Notes: generated from the sequence alone by a model not told the origin. 64,000 nt of DNA from Paracentrotus lividus (GCA_940671915.1 CALNVZ010003435.1:8586298-8650297); one strand, 5' to 3'. Numbered from the stretch's first letter, positions 51,210 to 61,809 are shown. Numbers and translations: made by a program.

Positions 51210-51339
51210 CTAACCAATGAAGTTCATGACGACTAGATGAAGAATCACACTAGCAAAGATAAAATCTGCAAAGGCACGTTCTTGATGATATTCCCTGAAA
51301 ACTGGATTATTTGCAGGTTTACTTGCAATCTGAGACACA
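51210..51339 (-). CDS. DAD1: DAD1, second coding exon (one-base deletion)
   Basis: DAD1 is a small membrane subunit of the ER oligosaccharyltransferase, which transfers N-glycans to nascent proteins. The exon follows a TTTTTACAG acceptor. Joined to exon 1 (phase 1) it reads VCLRLQVN, then, after a one-base shift, [19 protein letters not shown] and on to a C-terminus ending VVMNFIG and TAG. This matches the conserved DAD1 C-terminus, in which ERAFADF and the final VVMNF are hallmarks. The shift is explained by one missing C (AAACCTGCA where AAACCCTGCA is expected). With it restored, the protein has 113 residues, the usual DAD1 length. A homopolymer consensus error is the likely cause. Confidence 0.92.
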
Positions 51340-52017
51340 CTGTAAAAAGATAAAGAGGACATGAAATTTATTTTAATAATCGGTCCATGTTAAAGAAACA
51401 CAATTTGAATGATCTTTAGTATTTTTCCTAATTTTTTTTTTTTTTTTTTAACCTTTCACCTGTGGTGCAGACACTACAGTTAACAGGTCTGAAGTTCAAA
51501 ATACATTCTTTTCAAAATTTTGCATAGATTAGGCTGTTTTGACACAGAAAAAATTTTGACAGCAGGTCATAGCAACACCATCCAAAATTTATAACCGTTT
51601 TAATAATAACGACATTAAGAGCACGAATGAACTCGAATTCAGTCATAATACAGTTCGGCACCGCTAACACTAACAGCAAAGCTCTGTCGGCACTGTGGCA
51701 ACAAAAAAAAAATTTTTTTGGGGGGGGGATAAAAATAAAATGCAATCCCCCCCCCCCCCCACAAAAAAAAAACAAAAAAAAAGAGAAGGGAAGACCAAAG
51801 AGATAAGATTACTATAATCATGTTAAATTTAAAATTGGTGAAAATGAGAAAAAAGATACCTATATGAGTGGCCAAACACCCTATCAAGAAAAAAAATTGA
51901 AAAAAAAAAAAAAAAATTGGTCATTTCACGCAAAAAAAGTTGATTTTCTCTCCCCTTTTTGTACCCGAACATCTTAATTGGAAAACTTAATTAGACAGAT
52001 TAATCAGCCGTTAATTG

Positions 52018-52490
52018 GCGCGCGTGTGTAGGCGTTAGAGACTAGCCTTCGCTGCAGACTCTCATCACAGCTTGCAAGCGAAGAGAGTGCAGCGCGGCAG
52101 TGGCTGAAACGCGGCGGCTGTGCATGGAGCGCCGGGCGGCGCGGGGGGCGGATAGGTGTCGCGCTGTTCGCGTTGTGTTTGGTTGGCTCGCGGTAGATAG
52201 AAAGGAACCCGAGACGGAGACAAGACAAGTGCAAATATTTATTATTCAAATCATCCGAAAATAATACTGAAAAAAATAAATAAATAAAAATAACACATTT
52301 CAAGAAAATAATGAATTCAAACCTGGCCTGTCCTTTTGTTTTCACAACACCAATCATCCTGCTTCACTGCTTGCAGCGCCGAGATGCTCTAGTCTTGCAT
52401 ATCGAGAAGCTCTGTGATCTTGCGCCAGTGCAGCCCATCGCCCGGCTGGCGGCGCGGCTGCGTCCGCGTTCGCAGGAAACAAACTACATT
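52018..52490. promoter_or_regulatory. CpG-rich patches within the DAD1 intron
   Basis: Two GC- and CpG-rich segments (about 52018-52200 and 52360-52490) stand out from the AT-rich surroundings. They flank an AT-rich centre and contain GCGCG and GCGGCG clusters. They could be an internal or bidirectional promoter, an unmethylated island, or the ends of an inserted element. No TATA or initiator element can be assigned with confidence. Confidence 0.3.
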
Positions 52491-52962
52491 ATGGCTGTTT
52501 CATTTAACTTATATTTTATTTTTTTCTTCTTTCCCCCTTGCCAGTGTCCAAAGTGCTTAGTGACTCTCTTAGTTCTATGCGGTTGTAAGTATGTAAACTG
52601 GAAATAAGCTGGATTGCATTTTTTTTTTGTGAAGGTGCACAGGGATTTAAATTTAATTTCATAAATCTATTTTAGTTTTTAAAAAAATGATATAAAAAAA
52701 TAAAAATTAGATGAAAAATATATATTTGTTCCATTCTTCTTTGAATGAAGTCTGGAGGTATTGATATTTGTTGTTGATATAAGAGAAAAAACAAACAACA
52801 ACAAATCTGTAATAAACCTGTTATATTTTCTTTCTCCCCCCTCCCCCTCTCTTTCCTCTCTCTTTCTCCTCCTCTACCACCCCTGCAGGTGACTGTTTGA
52901 GGCAAGACTGAAGACCCAAACCACCTGAGCGGCCAGGTCAAGAAATCTTGGCGAAAAATTTT

Positions 52963-52999
52963 AGAAAAAAGAAAAAAAAAAAAAAAAGAGGAAAAAAAA

Positions 53000-53033
<34 letters not shown>

Positions 53034-53035
53034 TA

Positions 53036-53073
<38 letters not shown>

Positions 53074-53107
53074 TATTTTTTTTATATATATACCTCTCTC
53101 TCTCTCT

Positions 53108-53184
<77 letters not shown>

Positions 53185-53191
53185 TATTATC
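52963..53191. repeat. Poly-A followed by long TA microsatellite
   Basis: Two A-rich runs lead into (TA)n with short CT interruptions. Likely unstable in length and able to extrude cruciforms. Confidence 0.95.
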
Positions 53192-53473
53192 TACAAAATT
53201 GTCTTTGGATGCGTATTTTCTTCGCGCATCCCTCTATCTTCAGCGCGATGATTCTTTTGAAAGGTAGAGTTTCACAATCCGTCTGCTCATGAACAGTCGT
53301 TGTTTTTTCGTCTGTTTCAGAAACCGATTTTGAATACATCTTTTTGTCACACCATGAGCCCACGACGAAGAGTGTGACTTCGCCTTTCAATTTGAGAAGC
53401 TATGCTCCTATTATAAAATCTATGATTTTATGTTTTGGCATTCTTCTTTATCAACTGTGTTATTCAATCATAT

Positions 53474-53474
<1 letters not shown>

Positions 53475-53524
<50 letters not shown>

Positions 53525-53560
53525 GGTCTATATATTATTATATATATATAATATATTTCC
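53475..53560. repeat. TA and GA microsatellite
   Basis: (AT)n is followed by (AG)n and then a further TA-rich stretch. Confidence 0.9.
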
Positions 53561-53982
53561 TTACATCCTAAACTATTTGTTGTCAAGATGGGGAAATAAG
53601 AGGAGAGAAGATTGGAAGTGATTCAGTGATTCGGGGGCGGGGGGGGGGGGTGAGAAAGAATGTGTGTTAAAGTGATGTGAAAGAAAAAGAGAACGGAGGA
53701 GGGCAGGAAGTACGTGGTCGTCCAGATTTCATAAGGGGGGGGGAATGAATATTTTTTTTTCGGAGGGGGGGGGCTGGCGGGATCCACATCTGACAGGGTT
53801 TGTAGCTTCATTCAAGTTGGCTTGGCAGTAGATCTTGTTAGAGTAATACCAGCTGAGGGAGAGAGAGAGAGAGAGAGAGAAACAGATAAAACATCCTTGG
53901 TATTAACTAATAAATTTTTATTTTTAAATTAACGATTTTTAAAATTTCATTTATATAAAAAGAGACACAATGCAAATTAACC

Positions 53983-54155
53983 GCCCCCCGCCCCCCCCAA
54001 AAAAAAAAAAAAAAATGAAGGAGCATCCACCTTTTATTACTTCAAAAGAGGAACATAATTATTTTTTTTCATTCAATTTATTTCAATATTTTTTTAGAGG
54101 AAGAATAAATCCCACCCCCCCCCCCCAAAAAAAAAAAAAAAAAAAAAAAAAAAAA
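53983..54155. repeat. Two poly-C/poly-A blocks
   Basis: C-rich runs followed directly by A-runs occur at about 53983-54015 and 54113-54154. Confidence 0.85.
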
Positions 54156-55060
54156 CACTCTCACAACCGCCCCTGCCCGAGCCCTTAACTAAACAAAGTT
54201 TCCATTTTATATTTAAAATTAATCTATGCTAACAACACTATATTTAATAATTAACACCAAACCGGGTTATGCTAGATTGACGAGACTAATAATCCGCTTA
54301 ATAATTAAGAACGTGTGTTGTAGCAACGGCCGTGTCATCAACACACAAACCGCATAGCAACACGCACTGAGACATCCACCTAATTTGCTCAAAACATGAA
54401 AACCCATCTCGGAAGGTCCATTGGAGGTTAAAATTCCTCTTGGGGCATACGTGTCTCGCCACAAACTCTGTTTAAAAAATCCAAAACTATTTCAAATCTT
54501 GAATGAATCCATTTTGGAGACTGCAGAATTGTGGAACAAGCTTAAAATATACATTTGTCCAAAGTCGGCAAAAAGAGCAAAAAATTGACTTTGAAGGTGA
54601 AAGTTGGTGAGAATTCATCTTTCCGAATGTGACTGCATATCGCAAGGCAGCTGAGATGAGCTGTAAGTAGTTCCTTATGTTTTCAATACCCAATTATAAT
54701 ATATGTAGGACGAATCACTTTATAGCAAAATGGATATCCATCCACCCCTTGTAAATTTCCATGGCAGCTGACTAGCATACAAAAGCTGCGCACGCACGTA
54801 CAAATATGATGTACGTTCGAGCGGGAACAAAGTACAAATCGAGCGCGCCATCTAGTGCTGAGTGACCATAGCTAATAAGATTAAGAAAATATATTATAGT
54901 CATCAACAGAAACAGGCATCATCACCATGATCATATTCGTAACATATTAGATCTACATGTGCTTCATGTTTTATAACATTAAAAGATGCGTTAATCAAAA
55001 CTAAAACCCAAGGCTCGAGCTTTCAACGGCCATTCAACTTGTACCCTCCCCCGAACTCAC

Positions 55061-55271
55061 CGGCGAGCACGAAGGATCCTACGCTGGAGATGAACCCGGA
55101 GAGGAACGAGTTGAAGGGGAAAGTTCCAACAAGAGCGCAGTACACAAATTGCACCACACCAGTCAAGAGGATATACGTGAGGTATGCATCAATTATTTTC
55201 AGCTTCTGTGGCGTTCTGGTCGTGTACTCATCATAAAATTTGTTGATCACGGTAAACAGATTTACAGACAT
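55061..55271 (-). CDS. DAD1: DAD1, first coding exon
   Basis: The ATG at 55271 opens an uninterrupted 70-codon frame to the donor GCCG|GTGAGT. The sequence has the DAD1 signature: MSVNLF at the N-terminus, [19 protein letters not shown], and [20 protein letters not shown]. It covers the cytosolic N-terminus and the first two membrane segments. The exon ends in phase 1 and joins 51210-51339 (G+TG gives Val). The protein acts in the ER membrane within the OST complex and is among the most conserved eukaryotic proteins, so identification is secure. A short fragment matching the opposite strand of this exon is found again near 55820. Confidence 0.96.
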
Positions 55272-55819
55272 TTTGTGAAATATTTAGGGTCACAACAGCA
55301 GAAAACAATACAGCACGATACGCTACGTGTCGGTCAGAGAGGAAGTTGTTTGTTTTCTGGGTCTGATGGGAAGGATTGTTACAGCAAATATTAGTTGTCA
55401 TATAATTAAGAATATGTCATTTTTTTTTCATATAATGAAACAAAATATATCAATTTGAAAGAATTAAATATATATATATATTTTTTTGAGATAAAAATTG
55501 TTTTCAAATGTTCAAATGTAATAATTTATATGTAATATTAATGAAAGAGCCTACAAATAGCGTCTGCTAAGGTCATACTGGACCTCAGCTGCTCGGGTCA
55601 CGCGCGATCATCATATCATCACACGCTACAGCTCCACGCTACCGTACCCGGTACCCACCCGGTTAGTCCTCCACACAGACGTGACATTCCCTCTAGCTCT
55701 CCGCTTGCTCGAGCTCGTTGGAACCTAAAAGTAAACTGAGCTGCTCTCAGTGACTGACTGTGCTGAGAGAGCTAGAGCTAGAGCGAACCAATGAGTGCAC
55801 TGCTTGTTTTAAACTGTTA

Positions 55820-55859
55820 GAACGAGTTAATTGAAGAGGAAAGTTCCGACAAGAGCTGC
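55820..55859. repeat. Short duplicate of a DAD1 exon-1 segment
   Basis: GAACGAGTT, a 4-base insertion, then GAAGAGGAAAGTTCCGACAA matches 55104-55139 inside DAD1 exon 1 (GAACGAGTT then GAAGGGGAAAGTTCCAACAA) on the same strand, with two substitutions and small indels. Confidence 0.6.
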
Positions 55860-56929
55860 GACCTGAGCTGCAGCTGCGTGAGTTATCACATTAGGTAAGC
55901 AAATGGAATTATTTTAGCATGTCTGCAACAAATTTGCGAACTTCTGAGTGAGTTCTTCTGTCGACTGTCGTGACGGTGAAATAATCCTTAATAAGAATGA
56001 GATTGAAATCAAAACAGAGAAGTGTTTTCAAAGTGAAATTATTAATTTCTCAATATTAAATACCGGTATATCTAATGTTTGTCAATAAAAACGCCTTAAT
56101 TTGGAATTGTGTATTATATAGCCATATGTAAGCTTTCGTTTTGGCTATTTCATTTGTTCGGTCCGGTCTAGGACTTTTAAGAGGCTTTGCAACCAAGAAA
56201 TAGCATGGGGTTTAGAACCTTGTACCCAATTGACAGAAGAGCTAGCTGGTATAAATCCCACCTTAGTTTGTATTATAATGTTTTTTAATTTGTAAAAAGC
56301 ATATCTCAATGACAAAATACAATCTTTAAAGAGATCACTGTGAAAAAAATGTGCCCTGAAAATCATTATAAATTCTGTTAATACAATCATAGAGGAATGA
56401 TTTTCATGAGTATAATTCAGGGTCTCAGGAGTACTGTATATTATTAAATATTTGCACTGGTTTACTTTTCCAAATTTTTACGACTGTTAAGCCAAATGCG
56501 AAAATAATTATGTCGTATACAGTAATTTACACCTCATAAAGGATATCTGTATACTAGTATGAGCTAGATGTTTTACAAACCTGCTCTCTAACTTAAAAGA
56601 CTTCCTTAGGGCAACTAAATGAAAATAATAAATCATCTTAATGTTCTTATTTTTTTTTTTTATGTTACTGAACAATTATCAAAAGATATGCTCGCCTACC
56701 TCTTTTATCTTCCCAATGGAAGACAATAGATTATGTTGATATATATGAAATATGCCTGTCAATAAAATTTGTCACTTAGTTACAATTTATGATTGTACAA
56801 GAAGTTTTTTTTTGTTATTTATCGACTTTTTGTATGAAATTCCTAGTTACAGACTTGACTTTGGGGGTTAGGCGTTAACCCTTGGACCTTCGGTTCGCCA
56901 AACCGTTGAACCGCCACAAGTATGGAGTA

Positions 56930-57310
56930 AACCCACTTTGACTATAAATGCCGTTTGGTTCATCCACATTGCTTCTAATTCCCTTTCGTCTACTCCTCGC
57001 TCACTCCTTATTTACCATTTTTGTCTAATTCCCATTGTGGATTATGTCCATTTGACTTAAGTTTCCCACTTTGGTCTAACACCACTTGGTCCATTCTGTA
57101 ACAAACTGGTAATAATCCAAGTATTCACTTCCGAATTAGATGAAAAAGCAATTTAGACCAAATGAAATTTTAGAACAAAAATTTTTAAGGACCAAGGGAA
57201 ATTAGACCAATTGGGTAACTACTAGGTTTAAGCCATGTGGCATTAGAAAAATCAGAGAATTGACAACTGATGCTGTAGACCAAGTGGATTATAAACCATA
57301 AAGTCTTGTT
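56930..57310. mobile_element. Inverted-repeat element rich in GGTCTAA/TTAGACC
   Basis: The left half carries plus-oriented copies of TTTGGTCTAA-like words (near 56953, 57022 and 57074). The right half carries their complements (TTAGACCAA near 57155 and 57205, GTAGACCAAGTGG near 57276). The outer ends resemble each other in inverted orientation (ACTATAAAT and ATTATAAAC types). Probably a non-autonomous foldback element. Confidence 0.45.
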
Positions 57311-57752
57311 AAACAGAATACTTGATACTTTGGACAAATTGGGATTGGGTAAACTACCTTGCTATTGATTGAAAGCTCATGGTATCTGTGCTTGTTATAA
57401 TGCCGGCATGCGACTGTGTTATAGGAGAAGCCAGGTTGTAAGGCCTCTGCTCAATATGGCAAATAGCGACCATAGATTATTTTTCTAAAAGGTCAGAATA
57501 ACGTTCAGGAATAATTTTATTCTCCAAATTTTGATTAGTTAATTTTTGGTGGATGGGAATACTTTCCAAACAATGTAGGCTACAGCCTATTGTAAAAATT
57601 TGCCCACACTTAAAGAAATTTCATGTAGAATCTTACATGTATTTTGCAAATGCAATACCTAAATAATTATCCCTAATCCCTTACGTCGCTAAAAAAAGTT
57701 TTGCCTCAGTATCATACCTATATTAACGCTGTGCCTACTATACATATAAATA

Positions 57753-57758
57753 TTTAAT
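57753..57758 (-). terminator. Possible polyadenylation signal of TP53RK
   Basis: ATTAAA, a common variant signal, lies about a dozen bases beyond the inferred TP53RK stop on the minus strand. The spacing is short, so this is tentative. Confidence 0.35.
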
Positions 57759-57769
57759 GACAGTCTCTG

Positions 57770-58260
57770 CTACCTTAACATCACCCTCTTTCTTACCTCT
57801 CTGTCTTAACTTCCTCCAACTTCTTTCATCACCTCACCAGATTCTCATGACTTCTCTGCATACGCATCCAGAACTTCTGAACAACTCTTTCCGTGTTGGA
57901 TGCGAGCCTAGAAATGCCCTCTCCATACAACAGATCACACCCCTTATCCTGCCCACATGTGCGGTCTGACTTGAGCTCCAAAATCGATCATGATCAGGCA
58001 AGAATCCTCTAAGGTTGACGTAGCATTCATGTTTGATGTCGTTAGATCCCATGAATTGAGTTGTCGGACAGGCCGTGCATGGATGCCAAGGGGTTCCGAT
58101 TTTTGGAGGCGAGAGACGTTAGTTCTTTCATCATCGTCAGTGGTCCAGAGTCCTGAACTGCCTGGATGTATTCCCTGACAGTGGAGGAATCTTCGATGTA
58201 CTCCATGTGGATGGAATTAGTTTTGTTGTCCACAAAAGTTAACCACAGGTGTACTGATTC
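57770..58260 (-). CDS. TP53RK: TP53RK/Bud32 kinase, second coding exon (several frameshifts)
   Basis: The exon starts after AAATCTTCAG and encodes the C-terminal part of Bud32, the atypical small kinase/ATPase of the KEOPS complex, which makes t6A on tRNAs. Ordered along the minus strand in shifting frames are ISTPVVN, VDNKTNSIHMEYIEDSSTVR, the catalytic-loop match (IHG, then DLTTSNM), LIMIDFG (metal-binding DFG), DKGCDLL, MERAFLGSHPTRKELF, a KFLDAYAEKS-like helix, and the basic tail KKLEEVKTER ending near a TAG at 57770. This is the order in human TP53RK (253 residues). At least six single-base indels break the frame, several in short homopolymers (an extra T in TTTT, a missing G, a missing C, a missing T). 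Substitutions that would mark long decay are few at key residues. Consensus error or a recent unprocessed pseudogene are both possible. Confidence 0.85.
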
Positions 58261-58695
58261 CTGAAGATTTAAAAAGAGGAAGATGGAATTTAACTGTTGC
58301 TATTGCATCTTTGCCCTTCCCATAGCTTTTTCAAGATAGGAAGCACAATTTGTTGATTCAGAGAGAATAAAACAGGCTTTCATTTCATTTTCCATGAAAA
58401 AATTACAGCAATTTTAATTTTTCAAAATTTCTCCTTTATCTCCTTGAATGTTAGAGGCGCACTGGTATCTTATCACTGTTTTTTTTCTTCCCTTTTTTCT
58501 TCACTTAGCTCAGATGCTCGATTAGAGGACCACAAAAGCCTCGTCTTAAGAAAACATATACCCCCTAAATAAATTGTAATTTGTTGTTGAACTTCATAAT
58601 GGTCAGGTTTAAATTTTCGCTTGTATATATATATAGCTTCAAGCCCGTAACCAGGGGGGGGGGTGGGTTTAACATGGCGGGTTCGAATGAACCCC

Positions 58696-58696
<1 letters not shown>

Positions 58697-58731
<35 letters not shown>
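58697..58731. repeat. Poly-C run (35 C)
   Basis: The longest C-run in the window. It is preceded by a G-run near 58656, with GGTTCGAATGAACC between them. The flanking gcccgtaacc matches the tail seen at 14720 and 61661. Confidence 0.95.
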
Positions 58732-58733
<2 letters not shown>

Positions 58734-59095
58734 CAGGCGAGCAAGGCCGTCGCTTGACCCAAAAAAAAAAAAAAAATTAAAACCCCACTCTTTTTGGCAG
58801 AAAATGCCAGTCAGATATTGAATAGAATATACAAAAAAGGAAAGATTAAAAACACTTTCTTTCAATCCTCCTACTGAAATTATTTCGCTCGCGCTTCGCG
58901 CTCGCATTTTCTTATTTGGGGATGATAATTTATGTTTTCGAAAAAAATACGCAGGAATTACATTTAAACCATTTTTGCAGGAATGTTTTCGTTTGCATTT
59001 GTGTTCTATTTTTGTATTTTAAATGATGTTATCTATCAATGTTAGGAATGATATAACAGAACAGAAATTAAGGCCTAGTGGCAGAGGCGGGGAAC

Positions 59096-59119
59096 GGGGG
59101 GGGGGGGGGGGGGGGGGGG
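59096..59119. repeat. Poly-G run (24 G)
   Basis: Uninterrupted run of 24 G residues followed by AGGGGG. Confidence 0.95.
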
Positions 59120-59125
59120 AGGGGG

Positions 59126-59368
59126 CAGGAGGCCAGGCACGCAGTGCACCCACTTTTTCATCCACCCTAAAGTGCCCTTATTCATGACAAAAAGTGTCCC
59201 TTTTCTAAAGCTTAAAAAAGTGTCATCATTTATACTAAAAAAGAAGCATTTCACAGTTTTGAAAATCCCGTGGACAATTTACGTTAAAAAAGGGGCACTT
59301 TTAATACTAAAAAGGGCCCCTTTTACTCCATATGTCTTTAAAAACCCCTAATTTTCGGCTCGCGGATA
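59126..59368. repeat. Direct repeat, copy 1
   Basis: Matches 60900-61140 in the same orientation. It starts at CAGTGCACC-ACTTTTTCAT, continues through repeated AAAGTGCCCCTTTT-like words and ends with CATATGTCTTT. The foldback element lies between the two copies. Confidence 0.65.
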
Positions 59369-59377
59369 CTAAATAGG
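59369..59377. repeat. Target-site duplication, left copy
   Basis: CTAAATAGG here is repeated at 60818-60826, exactly bracketing the foldback element. Confidence 0.6.
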
Positions 59378-60817
59378 CCGTATCAGGACATCCCCCGTAG
59401 GACAACTCCCCCGGGAGACAACTCCGAGACAGCTCCCCGGAGGACAACCTCCCCGGGGACAACTCCCCCGGAGGGTCAACTCCCGCTCCGAGGAAACCCC
59501 CGTGAGCAACTCCCCCGGAGGACAACTTCCCCGCCAGGACAATCTCCCCCCGTTCAGGACAACTCCCCCGCAGGACATCTCCCTCTCGAGGACACTCCCC
59601 CGCAGACTCTCCCCCGGAGGACAATTATACAAAATACATGTACATAATTTGGTCAAAGGGTTTGTTTGTTTGCTTTGGCTTGTTTCGGCAAATGTTTTAG
59701 GAATTATAATGTTTCATTGGATATGTTGACGGAAATATTGAAAAATTGGTATATGCCTAGATGTTTTTAGGTTCCGTCTACTTCTGGAGATATTTTCATA
59801 CCAACAATAGTTGCAATAACACCCTACTTATAGCGAAAACACACGGCATGAATGCAAAGCTGTGCAAGCTGTCATACTTATGACACCACCATTTAGATAT
59901 GAATATCGGTTTGTTTGGATTAATGTAAAACAATTGTCTGTAAATTTTTAACCAATGACAATGATTGTTGACATTATTTCCTTGTAAAACTGCAAACAAG
60001 TGATGATGTTTGAATTGAATTTTTTGAATTTCTTTTGATAAATAAAAATTGTTCTCTTTAACTTTTTGCCCATTCTATTTGTTTATGGTGTGTATTAATT
60101 ATTAATTAAAGCTTTATCGTGGCTCACCCCCCCCCCCTTGCTGAAGACGACTAAGAAGAAACGTAGGCCGACTCGCCCTTCATGCTCTTTTTCTACTCCT
60201 GTAGCTTTCAATTTAAGCTCCCCTTTAGCATCCTTCCTTTTTTCAACATTTCTTTTATGTCTTGCATTTTCATTAATTTCCTTTTCTGAGGTCACATTTC
60301 TTTTGGGGTACCTTGAATCTGCAAAACTAAACAACCTTTTGAGGGAAGGAGTAGCCATTCATAGATTGGAAGGGGTGGTTCCAATGGATGATTAGCAATT
60401 AACAACCATTTCCCATCCCCGCTTGTCATTACAGAAGGGTTACTCATGCAAAAGTTATGTAATAATTGTAACAGAAAGAAAAACCAAGGGTTAGTATAAA
60501 ATCAATATATGTAAAGCATTTAAAGTGAGGGGAGATGTCCTCCGGGTTGTCCTTGGGGGGACCTGTCCTCCGGGGGAGATGTCCTGCGGGGATTGTCCTG
60601 CGGGGGGTTGTCCTCCGGGGGAGTTGTCCTGCGGGGGAGTTGTCCTCCGGGGAGTTGTCCTCCGGTGGGAGTTGTCCTCCGGGGGAGTGTCCTCCGGGGA
60701 GATGTCCTGCGGGGGAGTTGTCCTGCGGGAGGAGCGTCTCTGGGGGAGTTGTCTCCGGGGAGCTGTCCTCCGGGGAGTTGTCCCGGGAGTTGTCCTCCGG
60801 GGGAGATGTCCTAGAAC
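59378..60817. mobile_element. TU-like foldback transposon (1.44 kb)
   Basis: The left arm (about 59388-59630) is a tandem array of ~16-bp units reading GGACAACTCCCCCGG. The right arm (about 60534-60815) is the same array in reverse complement (GTTGTCCTCCGGGGGA). The termini pair as AGGACAT with variable C-runs. The ~900-bp centre is AT-rich. It includes a minus-strand open frame of about 87 codons (60358-60095) rich in Lys, Arg and Glu, with no recognised domain. Inverted arms made of short tandem repeats are the hallmark of foldback elements such as the sea urchin TU family (recalled, not searched). CTAAATAGG flanks both ends. No transposase is visible, so the element would be non-autonomous. 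Confidence 0.72.
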
Positions 60818-60826
60818 CTAAATAGG
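60818..60826. repeat. Target-site duplication, right copy
   Basis: CTAAATAGG, identical to 59369-59377. Confidence 0.6.
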
Positions 60827-60899
60827 GTCCATAATGCACAATAAACTAAATTTTGAGCTCAAAGTTTTCTATCGCGCTTGAGGATATTGGGGTCTTACA

Positions 60900-61140
60900 G
60901 AGGCAGTGGAACCGGAGTCAGGTGCGCACAGTGCACCACTTTTTCATGCACTCTAAAAGTGCCCCTTTTCTTAGCTAAAAATGCCCTTTTTATACTAAAA
61001 AGAAGCCTTTCATACTCTTTAAAAGTCTCATGGAAATAATGTTTCTTAAAAAGTATCACTTACAATTCTAAAAAGTGCTCCTTTCTTTACTTCATATGTC
61101 TTTTAACACCCTTCCTGCTCGCGTCACTATGCACCTCGCA
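60900..61140. repeat. Direct repeat, copy 2
   Basis: Second copy of the sequence at 59126-59368, with many small differences. It continues into several GCTCGCG-bearing units to about 61600. Confidence 0.65.
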
Positions 61141-61286
61141 CTGTAAAATTAACAAACAATAAGTATTAAAAAAAGGTTGGACCCAGTTGCTCTCTGCAGG
61201 AGACAAACCTTTTCAAAAAGAATTTGTATCTTCAATATGGATCCTGAAAAGAGCCTATAAGGCACGATTTTTAGCTCAAAACTTTC

Positions 61287-61600
61287 AGCTCGCGGATATT
61301 AAATAGGCTCTACATGTATATTGCACAACTAACTCCAATTTTGTTCTCAAATTTGAGCTCGCGCTTTGCGCTCGCATTCCTTTATATACATTACTAATAA
61401 AAATAAAAAATTAAAAGCCTTAAGATTCCTAAAATTTCAGCTCGCGCTTCGCGCTTCGCAGATACTATAAGTGGAGACTATAATACACAATTAACCCCAG
61501 TTTTTAGCAACTAAAATATAGTCTATAATCATGATAATGCATAGTAGTATAATCCAAGTTAACTCAAAATTTTCTGCTCGCGCTTCGCGCTCGAAAAAAA
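61287..61600. repeat. Cluster of GCTCGCGCTTCGCGCTCGC-type units
   Basis: Copies near 61288, 61353, 61438 and 61575 are each followed by AT-rich tails of 60-130 bp that share ACTATAAT/ATTGCACAA-like words. Other copies lie near 20935, 58887 and 59355. The copy at about 61288-61320 (CTCGCGGATATTAAATAGGC) resembles the uninterrupted form of the site into which the foldback element inserted. Confidence 0.6.
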
Positions 61601-61809
61601 AAATCCTTGAAAAAGGTCCACTTTTTTCAGATTTCGAACCCCCCCGTAAAAATCCTAGTTACGGGCCTGGCTTTCAAGACAAAATTACAAATTTCCACAA
61701 AAACTGGCAGATATCAATCTCAGACAACATCAATTGATCGACTTATTCCCACTTGTTGTTCATAGCCTTTTCGGTCATATTTTTGTAATCTTTCTGTTAG
61801 ATCAAATTA

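Larger units (their letters stand above)
51340..55060 (-). other. DAD1 intron
   Basis: A 3.7-kb intron running from GTGAGT next to 55061 to the acceptor next to 51339. It contains a long T-run, poly-G and poly-C blocks, CpG-rich patches at 52018-52200 and 52360-52490, a very long AT/TA microsatellite (52963-53191), a second TA/GA tract near 53.5 kb, and poly-C/poly-A blocks near 54.0 and 54.1 kb. No other coding exon is recognised in it. Confidence 0.7.
55272..57752. other. Intergenic region between DAD1 and TP53RK
   Basis: This stretch upstream of DAD1 must contain its promoter. The part at about 55560-55890 is richer in GC and in CTGCAG/GAGCT words. A plus-strand donor-like ATTAG|GTAAGC at 55895 could end the first exon of a divergent transcript. 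The rest is AT-rich, with an inverted-repeat element at about 56930-57310. No coding frame is recognised. Confidence 0.5.

Noticed and set aside
52948..53178. Lys- then Ile/Tyr-rich open frame
   Set aside because: A translation of the poly-A and TA microsatellite.
57757..58178. Plus-strand frames opposite the TP53RK exon
   Set aside because: They are antisense shadows. Conserved kinase motifs are on the minus strand.
60444..60839. 131-codon minus-strand Pro/Asp-rich open frame and several Gly/Cys/Ser-rich plus-strand frames
   Set aside because: They are translations of the tandem repeats in the foldback arm. Several frames are open at once.
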